DNA of 14,989 nt from an uncultured Desulfobacca sp. (GCA_937958145.1 CALGOE010000110.1:1-14989), one strand, 5' to 3'; counted from the first letter of the stretch, positions 5,075 to 13,882 are shown. A program made the numbers and translations. Notes: generated from the sequence alone by a model not told the origin.

Positions 5075-6859
5075 TTAGCTTTCCGGCGTTGAGGTTGTCG
5101 CGGTCAGAAAGGTCTGCTGCAAGGATTCCTGGAAGAGGCGGTGCAGGAAGCCGTCCAGGTCCAGGAGATCCTCCAGGGTAATTTCAAAGGCCTCTTTGCC
5201 GGCCCGATCCCGGATGAGTTTCAGGGCATATTCCAGGTCTTTGGCGAACCCTTCGCAGATCACCCGGGCCGTGGTGCCGCCGGTGAGGGCCCGGCGCATG
5301 ATTTCATCGGCCGCTTCCTGGGTAAAGGCCAGCCGGATTTCATGCTCCCGATAAAAGGCCTCTTCAAAGCGTTTCACCTGTTGATACAGGCGGCTGATCT
5401 GATCAAAGGCGGCCAACAGGTCGCAATCCCAGCGCAGGTATTGGTCCACCATCAGGCCGACGCGGTAATCGGTCAGGGGCATGTTGAAGCGCCGGAGGAG
5501 TTCCTGTTCCCGGCGCCAGACCGATTCCTTCAGCAGGGCCAATTCCTCGGCCGCTGCGGCCTCGAAGCGGGCTTTCATTTCCGGATTGTCGGGGTCGGCC
5601 AACAGCCGCGCCAGTTCCTGGACCGGATTGGCCACCACCTCGGGAGTGACCAGAAACTCTTTAATATCGGTGGAAGGCAGTCTCTTCTCGAACTGGATCA
5701 AGGCCTTTTCGATGACGCTGACCAGACCCCGGGCGCCGGTGCGCTCCTTGGCCGCCTGGGCCGCCAACAGGCGCAAGGCCTCGTCCTCAAACTTGATGTC
5801 GATGTCATAGGCCCGAAAGTCCCGCTTTTTGCTGATAATAATCGGATTATTGGGATTTTTCAGGATTTGATAGAGATCATCGGCGGACAGTTCCTCCAGG
5901 ACGGCGATCACCGGCAAGCGGCCGATGAACTCTGATTCAAAGCCGTATTTGATCAGATCTTCGGCGGTCACCTGCAGCCAGAATTCCCGGTCCAGCTTCT
6001 TGGAACGGGGCCGGCCGTGGAAGCCGATCTCCTGTTTGGCCAGCCGCTCTTTAATGATCTTTTCCAGATTGTTAAAGGCACCGGAGACGATGAAGAGGAT
6101 GTTGCGAGTATTGATGGTGCGCTTTTCCCGTTTGCCGGTCTTGCGGTAGTGTTCGATGGCCTGGATCTGGGAGATGGGATCGTGGGGGACCTTGAGGTCC
6201 ACCTCCGTTTCTTCCATGGGTTTGAGGAGGGCCCGCTGCACGCCGCTGCGGGAGACATCCGGGCCGATGAGGTTGCCGCTGGCAGCAATTTTATCGATTT
6301 CATCGATATAGATGATGCCGTACTGGGCCAACTCCAAGTCATCACCGGCCTCATAGACCAGGTCCCGGACCAGATCTTCCACATCACCGCCCACATAGCC
6401 GGTTTCGCTGAACTTGGTGGCATCGCCTTTGACAAAGGGGACGCCGATCTTTTTGGCAATGAGCTTTACCAGGTAGGTCTTGCCGACGCCGGTGGGCCCG
6501 ATGAGGATGATATTGTTTTTAATGGAGCCGACGCCGGGGTCGGGTTGGCGGCCTTTTTCCTGTTGATAGCGGATGCGGTTGAAATGGGTGCAGATCTTGG
6601 TGGCTAAAATACTTTTGGCCGTATCCTGTTTGATGACATATTCATCCAGATAGGCCTCCAGTTCTTCGGGTTTAAGATCAAAATTGATCCGTCCGGCGCC
6701 GCTGCCTTTGCCCCGGCCGCTGGGCTCCTCCACCACCGGTTTGGGCATAATAAAAGGGGAGATTATCTTGACGCGATCGCCGTATTTTTTCGCCAGGTAA
6801 TCGCTCAGTTCCTTTTCCAGTTCTTTCTGATCGGGGAATTTGGTATTTTTTTCGTCCAT
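5075..6859 (-). CDS. ClpX-like AAA+ unfoldase with C-terminal extension and no zinc domain
   Basis: A 594-residue AAA+ ATPase whose core (about 65-400) is ClpX-like: Walker A GPTGVGKT at 121-128, pore loop GYVG at 154-157, Walker B IIYIDEID at 182-189, sensor 1 in NILFIVSGAF (253-262), arginine finger R314 in FIGRLPV, and sensor 2 GARG at 375-378. An IGF tripeptide at 278-280 sits where ClpX carries its ClpP-docking loop, so it may feed a ClpP peptidase. It differs from standard ClpX (about 420 residues) in lacking the N-terminal CxxC zinc-binding domain and in having about 185 extra residues (410-594) rich in charged helices. The start at 6859 has only a weak ribosome-binding site; open frame continues to 6988, with another ATG at 6943. 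It lies upstream of ahbC on the same strand with a spacer of about 100 bases. Confidence 0.85.
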   Translation of the reverse strand: MDEKNTKFPDQKELEKELSDYLAKKYGDRVKIISPFIMPKPVVEEPSGRGKGSGAGRINFDLKPEELEAYLDEYVIKQDTAKSILATKICTHFNRIRYQQEKGRQPDPGVGSIKNNIILIGPTGVGKTYLVKLIAKKIGVPFVKGDATKFSETGYVGGDVEDLVRDLVYEAGDDLELAQYGIIYIDEIDKIAASGNLIGPDVSRSGVQRALLKPMEETEVDLKVPHDPISQIQAIEHYRKTGKREKRTINTRNILFIVSGAFNNLEKIIKERLAKQEIGFHGRPRSKKLDREFWLQVTAEDLIKYGFESEFIGRLPVIAVLEELSADDLYQILKNPNNPIIISKKRDFRAYDIDIKFEDEALRLLAAQAAKERTGARGLVSVIEKALIQFEKRLPSTDIKEFLVTPEVVANPVQELARLLADPDNPEMKARFEAAAAEELALLKESVWRREQELLRRFNMPLTDYRVGLMVDQYLRWDCDLLAAFDQISRLYQQVKRFEEAFYREHEIRLAFTQEAADEIMRRALTGGTTARVICEGFAKDLEYALKLIRDRAGKEAFEITLEDLLDLDGFLHRLFQESLQQTFLTATTSTPES

Positions 6860-6962
6860 AATGATATCGTCAGATCCGACCCTGCCCGTTGGCAAGGCTA
6901 CAGGTGATAATGGCCGGGCGCTTTGGCGGGAAAAATTTTCCATGAAAAACGGGTCCACGACC

Positions 6963-6983
6963 CGTTGCCCCTTGCCTCCGGCC
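6963..6983. repeat. short heptamer-period tract
   Basis: Three imperfect 7-base units on the plus strand: CGTTGCC, CCTTGCC, TCCGGCC. On the minus strand these read as GGCAAGG-like units resembling the GGGCAAG units at 9954-9967. The tract is short and could be chance, and it lies in the leader of the ClpX-like gene. Confidence 0.3.
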
Positions 6984-7008
6984 CACAATTGCCTTACTGG
7001 TTAAAAGT

Positions 7009-7037
7009 ATTATAAATCCTGCCGGAAAGAGTTGCAA
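7009..7037 (-). promoter_or_regulatory. promoter of the ClpX-like gene
   Basis: On the minus strand a perfect TATAAT (7009-7014) lies 17 bases downstream of TTGCAA (7032-7037, four of six). Transcription would begin near 7002, leaving a leader of about 140 bases before the start codon chosen at 6859, or about 60 bases if the ATG at 6943 were used. Confidence 0.6.
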
Positions 7038-7056
7038 GGGGGGGCGCCGCGGCTGA

Positions 7057-7085
7057 TTGACGGCGGGGCCTCGACGTGCTAAACT
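7057..7085 (+). promoter_or_regulatory. promoter of hflX
   Basis: TTGACG (7057-7062, five of six) and TAAACT (7080-7085, four of six) are 17 bases apart on the plus strand. They face away from the promoter of the ClpX-like gene, so the two genes have back-to-back promoters with their -35 boxes about 20 bases apart. The predicted transcript would start near 7092, just before the hflX ribosome-binding site. Confidence 0.55.
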
Positions 7086-7118
7086 AATGATATTAAAAGA
7101 AAGAAAAGGAGAATAAGC

Positions 7119-8804
7119 ATCGATCGAGTTCATGGCAACCTGGCCGGCCTCAAACCCCAGCAGCTCCGGCGCTTGGAGCGGCTCTACCGCCGCCGTCTGC
7201 CGCCGCCCCACCTGCTGACGCCGGAAGTGGCCAGACAGTTGGCCGAAATATCCTTTGAGATCAAGCGCCAGGTCGGTCTCCTGGTGGACCGTCAGGGCCT
7301 GCCGGCCCTGGTCCTGGTCGGCGACCCCAAAGGCCTGGTCATCCCCCCCTTAAAACGGGAGCGCCAGGCCGGCTCCCGCCTCAAAGGTCTGCGCCTCATC
7401 CACACTCACCTCAACGGGGAACCTTTAAGCCAGGATGACTTCATGGATCTGGCCCTGCTGCGCCTGGATTACCTTCTGGCCGTGGCCGTCACCCCTGAGG
7501 GCCGGCCCGGCCGTCTGTACGGCGCCCATCTTCTGCCCCAGCGGCTGGCTGACCGGGATTGGGAGCTGTTGGAAGTTGACCACGTCGCCCATCTGGACCT
7601 GGACTTTCCAGCCCTCATCCAATCCCTGGAAGCCGAGTTGGCCCGAGCCGGACGGAGCGGAGCGGATCAGGTCCCGAAGGAGCGGGCCATCCTCATCGGC
7701 GTCACCACCAAACCCCGGGCCGTGGCCGAAGATTCGCTGGCCGAACTGCACGAGTTGGCCACCTCCGCCGGCCTGCAGGTCGTGGACGTTATCGTGCAAC
7801 ACCGCCAACGCATCGACCCCCGTTACCTCATGGGCCGGGGCAAACTCATGGAGTTGGTCCTCCGGGCCCTGCAGGTGGACGCCTCGCTCCTCATCTTCGA
7901 CGCCGACCTGAACCCGTCCCAGGCCCGGTCCATCACCGACTATACCGAACTGAAGGTCATCGACCGGACCCAATTAATTCTGGACATCTTTGCGCAACGG
8001 GCCCGGAGCCGGGAGGGCAAACTGCAGGTGGAGATGGCCCAACTGAAATACCTCCTGCCCCGGCTGGTAGGCCGGGATGACGGGCTGTCCCGCCTCACCG
8101 GCGGCATCGGCGGCCGGGGGCCGGGGGAGACCAAACTGGAGATCGACCGCCGTCGGGTGCGGGAACGTCTCCACCGCCTGGCCCAGGAGCTGGAACAGGT
8201 GCGGGCCGAACGCCGGGTCCGCCGGAGCCCCCGCCAACGCCTGGGTCTGCCCATCATCTCCATCGTCGGCTATACCAACGCCGGCAAATCCACCCTGCTC
8301 AATACGCTGACCAAGGCCCAGGTCCTGGCCGAAGACCGGCTTTTCGCCACTTTGGACCCCACCAGCCGACGTCTGCGCTTCCCCCGGGAACGGGAGGTTA
8401 TCATCACCGATACGGTGGGGTTTATCCGGGATCTGCCCAAAGACCTGTTGGAAGCCTTTAAAGCCACGCTGGAAGAGCTGGCCGATGCCGACTTGCTCCT
8501 GCACGTCATCGACCTGAGCAATCCCCGGTATGAAGAGCAGATGGCCGCGGTGGAAGGTATCCTCAATTCCCTGGAGCTGGGCGATAAGCCTGTTCTCAAG
8601 GTCTTCAACAAAGTGGATTTAGTAGACCCCAACCTGGCGGACTGGGAGAGCCGCCGCCATGACGGCGTGGCCATCTCGGCCCTGGACACCGCCACGTTAC
8701 CGCCGCTGCTGGCCCGGCTGGAGGAGACCATCGATCGGATCCTGCCCCGGCAACAGCTGACGTCACAGGAAAGCCACAACGTTGCGGCGGTGCCGGCGGT
8801 GTGA
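7119..8804 (+). CDS. hflX: ribosome-associated GTPase HflX, long-N-terminus form
   Basis: HflX is a translational GTPase-family protein that binds and splits stalled ribosomes. Counting from 7119 it has 561 residues. The HflX domain carries the glycine-rich GGRGPGE at 331-337; the G domain has GYTNAGKS (G1, 384-391), DTVGF (G3, 431-435) and NKVD (G4, 497-500). The first 180 or so residues form the extra N-terminal region seen in deltaproteobacterial and related HflX proteins. The start is unusual: the family-like sequence DRVHGNLAGLKPQQLRR is in frame upstream of the first standard start (TTG at 7173), and a perfect AAGGAG (7106-7111) is seven bases before an ATC at 7119. I use 7119; the conservative start is 7173, giving 543 residues. 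fabD follows in the same direction. Confidence 0.93.
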   Translation: MDRVHGNLAGLKPQQLRRLERLYRRRLPPPHLLTPEVARQLAEISFEIKRQVGLLVDRQGLPALVLVGDPKGLVIPPLKRERQAGSRLKGLRLIHTHLNGEPLSQDDFMDLALLRLDYLLAVAVTPEGRPGRLYGAHLLPQRLADRDWELLEVDHVAHLDLDFPALIQSLEAELARAGRSGADQVPKERAILIGVTTKPRAVAEDSLAELHELATSAGLQVVDVIVQHRQRIDPRYLMGRGKLMELVLRALQVDASLLIFDADLNPSQARSITDYTELKVIDRTQLILDIFAQRARSREGKLQVEMAQLKYLLPRLVGRDDGLSRLTGGIGGRGPGETKLEIDRRRVRERLHRLAQELEQVRAERRVRRSPRQRLGLPIISIVGYTNAGKSTLLNTLTKAQVLAEDRLFATLDPTSRRLRFPREREVIITDTVGFIRDLPKDLLEAFKATLEELADADLLLHVIDLSNPRYEEQMAAVEGILNSLELGDKPVLKVFNKVDLVDPNLADWESRRHDGVAISALDTATLPPLLARLEETIDRILPRQQLTSQESHNVAAVPAV

Positions 8805-8817
8805 GAGTATGGCAGCA

Positions 8818-8841
8818 GGGAAAAGGGAAGAGGGAAAAGGG
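8818..8841. repeat. GGGAAAA heptamer tract, inverted partner of 9988-10011
   Basis: Units GGGAAAA, GGGAAGA, GGGAAAA and a final GGG on the plus strand, starting 14 bases after the hflX stop. All 24 bases recur exactly as the reverse complement at 9988-10011, so the pair flanks fabD as an inverted repeat about 1.1 kb apart. Confidence 0.7.
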
Positions 8842-8864
8842 GTTTAAACAGGCAGCAGTTATAG

Positions 8865-8881
8865 GGCGGCCCGTGGCCGCC
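8865..8881. other. compact hairpin in the hflX-fabD spacer
   Basis: A perfect seven-pair stem (GGCGGCC with GGCCGCC) around a three-base loop CGT. No T-run follows on either strand, so it is not an intrinsic terminator; it may affect RNA stability between hflX and fabD. Confidence 0.35.
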
Positions 8882-8921
8882 GGAAATGGCGTGCACGGCA
8901 GGCCCGATGAACTTTTCATCA

Positions 8922-8956
8922 CCGGACAGAAACGGGAAACCGAGAACCAGAAACCA
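8922..8956. repeat. GAAACCA-type heptamer tract upstream of fabD
   Basis: Five imperfect 7-base units on the plus strand: CCGGACA, GAAACGG, GAAACCG, AGAACCA, GAAACCA. The tract ends five bases before the fabD ribosome-binding site. Its units resemble, on the opposite strand, those at 4979-5006 upstream of ahbC. Confidence 0.6.
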
Positions 8957-8971
8957 TCTCTGGAGGTAACC

Positions 8972-9916
8972 ATGGCCCAAAAAATTGCCATGCTCTTCCC
9001 CGGTCAGGGGTCCCAATACGTCGGCATGGGCAAGGCTTTATATGACACCGACCCTGAGGCCCGGGAGTTGTTCCAACGGGCCGAAACCGTGACCGGCCTG
9101 CCCCTGGCTCGCCTCTGTTTTGAGGGGCCCATGGAAGAATTGACCCAGACCGTGAACCTGCAGCCGGCCGTGACGGTCCTGAATCTGGCCCTGTACAACG
9201 CCCTGCAGCGGGCCGGGGTCCAGCCCACCTATGTGGCCGGCCACAGCCTGGGGGAGTACAGCGCCCTCTGTGCCGCCGGCGTCCTTTCCGAGGCCGACAC
9301 CCTGAAGGCCGTTAAGGTCCGCGGCCAGCTCATGCACCGGGAGGCCCAAAAACATCCCGGGACTATGGCGGCCATCGTCGGCCTGCCCATTCCAGACGTG
9401 GTGGAACTCCTGGCCCCCATTGTCAACCGGGGCTTCTTTGCCCTGGCCAACTATAATACCCCGGAACAGCTTGTCATCTCCGGGGCCAAGGTGGAGGTGG
9501 AGGAGGCCATGGCCCTGGCCAAGGCCGCCGGCGCCCGGGCCGTGCCCCTGGCCGTCTCCGGCGCCTGGCATTCGCCCCTCATGGCCGGCGCTACCGCCGA
9601 TTTTACCGCCTTGCTCCAGACCCTGAACTTTCAGGCACCCAAGACCACCCTCCTGCTCAATGTCAGCGGTTTGCCGGAACAAGACCCCGCTGCCATCCGG
9701 GACTACATGGCCCGGCAGTTGACCTCACCGGTGCAGTGGACCCAGATCATTCAGCATATATTGGTTGCCGGCGTGGAGGTGTGGGTGGAGGTGGGACCGA
9801 AAAACGTCCTCAAAGGCCTGGTCCGCAAGACCATCCCCAAAGACCAGCCGTTTGACTTCCATAACGTTGAAGACCCGGCCAGTCTGGAGAAATTCCTGGC
9901 GGCGCTGAAATCGTAA
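8972..9916 (+). CDS. fabD: malonyl-CoA:ACP transacylase
   Basis: FabD transfers the malonyl group from CoA to acyl carrier protein, supplying the extender unit for type II fatty acid synthesis in the cytoplasm. The 314-residue length is normal. Expected catalytic features are all present: GQGSQ at 11-15, the nucleophile S92 in GHSLGEYSAL, the substrate-carboxylate arginine R117 in VRGQLM, H200 in SGAWHSPLM, and Q255 in SPVQW. The ATG at 8972 has GGAGGT at 8962-8967; the frame is open back to 8801 but upstream codons do not look like the family. It lies about 165 bases after hflX on the same strand and apart from the usual fabH/fabG/acpP neighbours, and is convergent with the L,D-transpeptidase gene. 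Confidence 0.95.
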   Translation: MAQKIAMLFPGQGSQYVGMGKALYDTDPEARELFQRAETVTGLPLARLCFEGPMEELTQTVNLQPAVTVLNLALYNALQRAGVQPTYVAGHSLGEYSALCAAGVLSEADTLKAVKVRGQLMHREAQKHPGTMAAIVGLPIPDVVELLAPIVNRGFFALANYNTPEQLVISGAKVEVEEAMALAKAAGARAVPLAVSGAWHSPLMAGATADFTALLQTLNFQAPKTTLLLNVSGLPEQDPAAIRDYMARQLTSPVQWTQIIQHILVAGVEVWVEVGPKNVLKGLVRKTIPKDQPFDFHNVEDPASLEKFLAALKS

Positions 9917-9953
9917 ACAGGATGTCGTAAAGCCAACAAGGCATTAGATAACC

Positions 9954-9976
9954 GGGCAAGGGGCAAGGGTAAAAGG
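9954..9976. repeat. GGGCAAG heptamer tract after fabD
   Basis: Units GGGCAAG, GGGCAAG, GGTAAAA and a trailing GG on the plus strand, in the spacer between the convergent fabD and L,D-transpeptidase genes. Its AAAAGG can pair with CCTTTT in the next tract, so the two could form a hairpin followed by a pyrimidine-rich stretch, a possible weak terminator for fabD. Confidence 0.5.
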
Positions 9977-9983
9977 TTTTTCT

Positions 9984-10011
9984 CCATCCCTTTTCCCTCT
10001 TCCCTTTTCCC
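9984..10011. repeat. TTTTCCC heptamer tract, inverted partner of 8818-8841
   Basis: Units CCATCCC, TTTTCCC, TCTTCCC, TTTTCCC on the plus strand, ending three bases before the L,D-transpeptidase stop codon (on the minus strand it begins just after that stop). Bases 9988-10011 are the exact reverse complement of 8818-8841. Confidence 0.7.
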
Positions 10012-10014
10012 TTT

Positions 10015-10933
10015 TTAGTGGCCGGCCAGATCGCCGCCCCCCCGGGTGACATCCACCGGCACGCCCCAGCGCTCTTCCACCAGCTTCATGACCTTCACCA
10101 GGTTTACTTCGTTGAGCAACTGGGCGTTTTCCAGGCGGTTGAGGGTATAGGTCAGCATGTCGGGGATTTTAAAGTAATAATCCTGATTCACCGACAGATA
10201 AATGCGGCCGTTCTTGAAGCCGATCATCACCGGTTCATAAATGTACTCCACGGTGGTGCCCACGGGTACCAGCGGGAAGAGGGCCTTGATGTGCTCCGGG
10301 TACATCCGGGTGCAGCCGTGGCTCACCAGGCGGCCGACGCCCCAGGGCATGTGGGTGCCGTGGATGCCGTAGTCCCCCCAGGAGAGGGTGAGTTTGTACT
10401 CGCCTAAGGGATTGTTGGGACCCGGGGGCATGGTGCTGGCGCCGTATTTGGCCTGCAAAGAAGCGGGAATATGCCAGGTCGGGTTGGTCTTTTTGCCGAT
10501 AATCTTGAACTTGCCGGTGGGGGTCTTGAAGTCCAGCACCCCCATGCCGATGGGATAGGTAATCACTTTGGTGAAATTGTCCTGGAAGTAATAGAGCCGC
10601 ATTTCGCCGGTGTTTACCACCATCTGGGTATTGGGCCGGCTGGGCACGATCCACATGGTCGGGATGACGATTTTGGCTCCCGGTGGCGGGATGAAAGGAT
10701 CCCAATGGCGATAGATCGTCCCCAACTCCATGAAACCCAACCCATAGTGCCGGGCGATATCCAGGAGGTTTTCCCCCTTCTGCAGGGTATACTCCTGAGG
10801 GCGGCCCACCACGGTCATGGCGTTGGGGTCAATGGTCACCCCGGCCGCGGGGAGACGGATGTTAAAAGGCCCGGCCGCGGGAGCGGGGCTGGCGCTCAGC
10901 AGGATCAGCATACTGCACAGAATCAAAAATACT

Positions 10934-10941
<8 letters not shown>
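10015..10941 (-). CDS. secreted LysM/L,D-transpeptidase (YkuD domain)
   Basis: A 308-residue exported enzyme of the YkuD/ErfK family, which forms or exchanges L,D-crosslinks in peptidoglycan or anchors proteins to it. Residues 1-24 are a signal peptide (MFRVFLILCSMLILLSASPA, ending PAAG). A LysM peptidoglycan-binding module spans about 49-95 (YTLQKGENLLDIARHYGL to IVIP). The YkuD domain (about 104-236) has H194 in GIHGT and the catalytic SHGCTRM at 207-213 with nucleophile C210; threonine replaces the more usual isoleucine/valine after the cysteine. About 70 residues follow the catalytic domain. The GTG at 10941 is chosen because AGGAG stands eight bases before it and it gives a clean signal peptide; an ATG at 10962 lacks this. 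The start overlaps the last eight bases of mtnA, implying translational coupling. Confidence 0.9.
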
Positions 10942-12007
<1,066 letters not shown>

Positions 12008-12053
12008 AGCCTCTCCTTGACCTACGTGCAAAGACTTCTGGACAACGGGCAGT

Positions 12054-12072
12054 GCGGCAAACTCTTTGCCGC
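12054..12072. other. perfect 8-bp hairpin upstream of mtnA
   Basis: GCGGCAAA (12054-12061) and TTTGCCGC (12065-12072) are perfectly complementary around a CTC loop. It lies in the spacer between the pyruvate-kinase-domain gene and mtnA. On neither strand is it followed by a T-run, so it could be a regulatory or mRNA-processing element instead of a terminator. Confidence 0.45.
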
Positions 12073-12080
12073 GTCCCAAC

Positions 12081-12129
12081 CACTAACCGCTGCCCAATTC
12101 CCACTGACCACTAATCACTGCCCACTGTC
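12081..12129. repeat. CACTGCC-type heptamer tract (seven units)
   Basis: Seven consecutive 7-base units without gaps on the plus strand: CACTAAC, CGCTGCC, CAATTCC, CACTGAC, CACTAAT, CACTGCC, CACTGTC. The last unit runs into the stop codon of the pyruvate-kinase-domain gene at 12128. This is the longest and clearest of the period-7 tracts in the window. Confidence 0.75.
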
Positions 12130-12703
12130 ATCCCCGGGGTTTGGCCCAGATTTCCAGGACCACCAGGCTGAGGAAGCGCTTGGACGCGGCCGAGCGCAGG
12201 ATGGCCACGGCGTCCCAGCCCCGGGCTGAACCGGCTGCGGCCACGACCTCTTCGCCTTCGGGGATCAGCCCGGCATCCACCGCCTCCATGACGATCTCGC
12301 AGCAGACCTTGAGGCCATGACCCAGGCGCCGCAAGGTATTGGCGATGAGGAGGGTGGGGGCGCTGCCCTTGAACATTTCGGCGATACTGGTTTCCAGGGA
12401 GTGGGTCAGGATGGTGCCTTTGAACACCTTGCCGCCCAGGCGGGTGATTTCCTGGAAGTGCTCCGGCAGAAATTCATCCACGTTGGGCCCCCGGAAACCC
12501 ACAGAGTGCCCCACCACCACGAGGTTGAGATCGGTTTCCGGATGGCACAACAACCGGGCGGCCTTGGCACCCGATTCCCCGGTGGTGGAGGCCACGACAA
12601 AGTGTTTGAAGCCCTCTTCTCTGGCCTTGACCAACAGTTGCAGACAGGTCTCGGTATTGTCCGGACCTGGTTTGGCAAAGTAGAGCGTTTCCCGGCGAAT
12701 CAT
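12128..12703 (-). CDS. stand-alone pyruvate kinase C-terminal-domain protein
   Basis: A 191-residue soluble protein resembling the C-terminal alpha/beta domain of pyruvate kinase without its catalytic barrel, a conserved family of about 190 residues often annotated as pyruvate kinase alpha/beta domain protein. Typical blocks are YFAKPGPDNTE at 8-18, VVASTTGESGAKAARLL at 36-52, NLVVVGHSVGFRGPN at 60-74, and IANTLRRLGHGLKVCCEI at 120-137. The serine/threonine-rich STTG (39-42) corresponds to the loop that in full enzymes binds the allosteric sugar phosphate. It cannot be a pyruvate kinase itself. Function is unknown. The ATG at 12703 follows GGGAG with six bases between. It lies in a same-strand run of murB, this gene, mtnA and the L,D-transpeptidase with spacers of 100-120 bases. 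Confidence 0.85.
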   Translation of the reverse strand: MIRRETLYFAKPGPDNTETCLQLLVKAREEGFKHFVVASTTGESGAKAARLLCHPETDLNLVVVGHSVGFRGPNVDEFLPEHFQEITRLGGKVFKGTILTHSLETSIAEMFKGSAPTLLIANTLRRLGHGLKVCCEIVMEAVDAGLIPEGEEVVAAAGSARGWDAVAILRSAASKRFLSLVVLEIWAKPRG

Positions 12704-12760
12704 GATTGTCTCCCGCTCAGGTTTTTTTCCTTCTGTTTATACCTGTTTTAACGGCCCCTG

Positions 12761-12802
12761 CCAACTGGAGCGGCGCCTTTTCCCGGGCCGGGAGGCAGTT
12801 GG
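12761..12802. other. inverted repeat after the murB stop
   Basis: CCAACTG (12761-12767) and CAGTTGG (12796-12802) are perfectly complementary across a 28-base GC-rich interval that can itself fold (CCCGGGCCGGG). It begins on the minus strand just after the murB stop codon. No T-run follows, so it may be an RNA-stabilising or attenuating structure between murB and the next gene. Confidence 0.35.
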
Positions 12803-12805
12803 ACG

Positions 12806-13750
12806 TTAGGTTTGCCCTTGAACATCCTCGGGGAGGCAGATGACCTCCCGTTCCAGGGCCACCCCCTGCTCCTGCCAGACCTTTGCCTGGATGGCCTTGA
12901 TCAGGGTCTGCATGTGCTCGGCAGTGGCCTGCCCTCGATTGATGATAAAATTGGCATGCTTGTGCGACACCTGGGCATCGCCCACGGCCCAGCCTTTGCA
13001 GCCACACTGCTCAATGAGCCAGCCGGCGGGGGGGCCGCCGGGGGGATTTTTAAAGACGCTGCCGCAGGTTAATTTCTCGGCGGGAAATCTGGCCCGCCGC
13101 TTCTGGATAATGTCCCGCTGGGCGGCTTGGAGAGCGGCCGGCGCGGCGCGCTCCGCCAGGCGCAGCGTGGCCGCCAGGACCAGCCATCGGGGCTGCTGCA
13201 GAAGCAGGGAAGAACGGTAGCCGAAGGCAACTGCCGCCGCCGGCAGGGTCCGGACCTCCAGGTCGTCCGTCAGGACAGTGACGCTCACCACCCGGTCGGC
13301 CATCTCCTGCCCCGGGCCGGTGCCGGCATTGAGGCGCACCGCCGCGCCCACGGTGCCCGGGATGCCGATGAGAAACTCATAGCCGGTCCAACCCTGTTGG
13401 GCCAAAACTGCGGCCAGCCGGGGCAGAAAAACCCCGGCACCCACGGTTACCTGGTCGTCGCGCCAATGAATTTCCTGACAGAAGCGGGTGAGGTGCACGG
13501 TAATGCCGGGCAGACCTGCATCCGCAATGAGGACGTTGGAACCCCGCCCCAGGAAATATACCGGCCAGCCTTCATCCCGGGCCGCAGCGAGGAGATCCGC
13601 GGCTTCTGCCACCGAGCGGGGCGTCACCAGATACTCGGCCGGACCGCCAATGCCCCAGGTCGTCAAGGGCGCCAGAGGGATATGCCGCCTGGCCCACCTG
13701 AGTAGCGGCGCCAGCCGGGGCGGCGGCCCTCCACCAGCTCTTTCTGCCAT
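12806..13750 (-). CDS. murB: UDP-N-acetylenolpyruvoylglucosamine reductase
   Basis: MurB is the FAD-dependent enzyme that reduces UDP-GlcNAc-enolpyruvate to UDP-MurNAc with NADPH, the second committed step of peptidoglycan synthesis, in the cytoplasm. The 314-residue protein has the FAD-binding blocks PLTTWGIGGPAEYLV (28-42), FLGRGSNVLIAD (66-77) and GIPGTVGAAVRLNAG (129-143). The catalytic residues are R179 in GYRSS, S231 in CGSVFKNP (proton donor) and the glutamate of the C-terminal LEREV motif (299-303). It is of the shorter type IIa architecture. The ATG at 13750 has only a weak ribosome-binding site. The gene is outside the usual murC/murG/ftsQ division cluster. It is divergent from the phospholipase-like gene. 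Confidence 0.95.
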   Translation of the reverse strand: MAERAGGGPPPRLAPLLRWARRHIPLAPLTTWGIGGPAEYLVTPRSVAEAADLLAAARDEGWPVYFLGRGSNVLIADAGLPGITVHLTRFCQEIHWRDDQVTVGAGVFLPRLAAVLAQQGWTGYEFLIGIPGTVGAAVRLNAGTGPGQEMADRVVSVTVLTDDLEVRTLPAAAVAFGYRSSLLLQQPRWLVLAATLRLAERAAPAALQAAQRDIIQKRRARFPAEKLTCGSVFKNPPGGPPAGWLIEQCGCKGWAVGDAQVSHKHANFIINRGQATAEHMQTLIKAIQAKVWQEQGVALEREVICLPEDVQGQT

Positions 13751-13777
13751 TAATGAGGCCCTGCCCGGAACGGCGTC

Positions 13778-13805
13778 TTGACATTTTCTGCCGGATTGAT
13801 AAAAG
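13778..13805 (+). promoter_or_regulatory. promoter of the phospholipase C-like gene
   Basis: A perfect TTGACA (13778-13783) is followed 16 bases later by TAAAAG (13800-13805, four of six). It lies in the divergent spacer with murB and would give a leader of about 70 bases before the gene at 13883. Confidence 0.55.
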
Positions 13806-13882
13806 AAAAGTGAATATTCATGGAAACAAAGCTCATGAAAGAATCACTGTAAACTCCGGATGAACAAAATCAAGGAGGCACG

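Noticed and set aside
5141..6607. Plus-strand open frames opposite the ClpX-like gene
   Set aside because: Antisense shadows; the minus strand holds intact AAA+ motifs along the whole stretch.
12008..12127. A possible SAM riboswitch upstream of mtnA
   Set aside because: Only a simple 8-bp hairpin and heptamer repeats are there; no S-box conserved cores are seen.
12081..12129. The tandem heptamers as a CRISPR array
   Set aside because: Units are 7 bases with no spacers and no cas genes are present.
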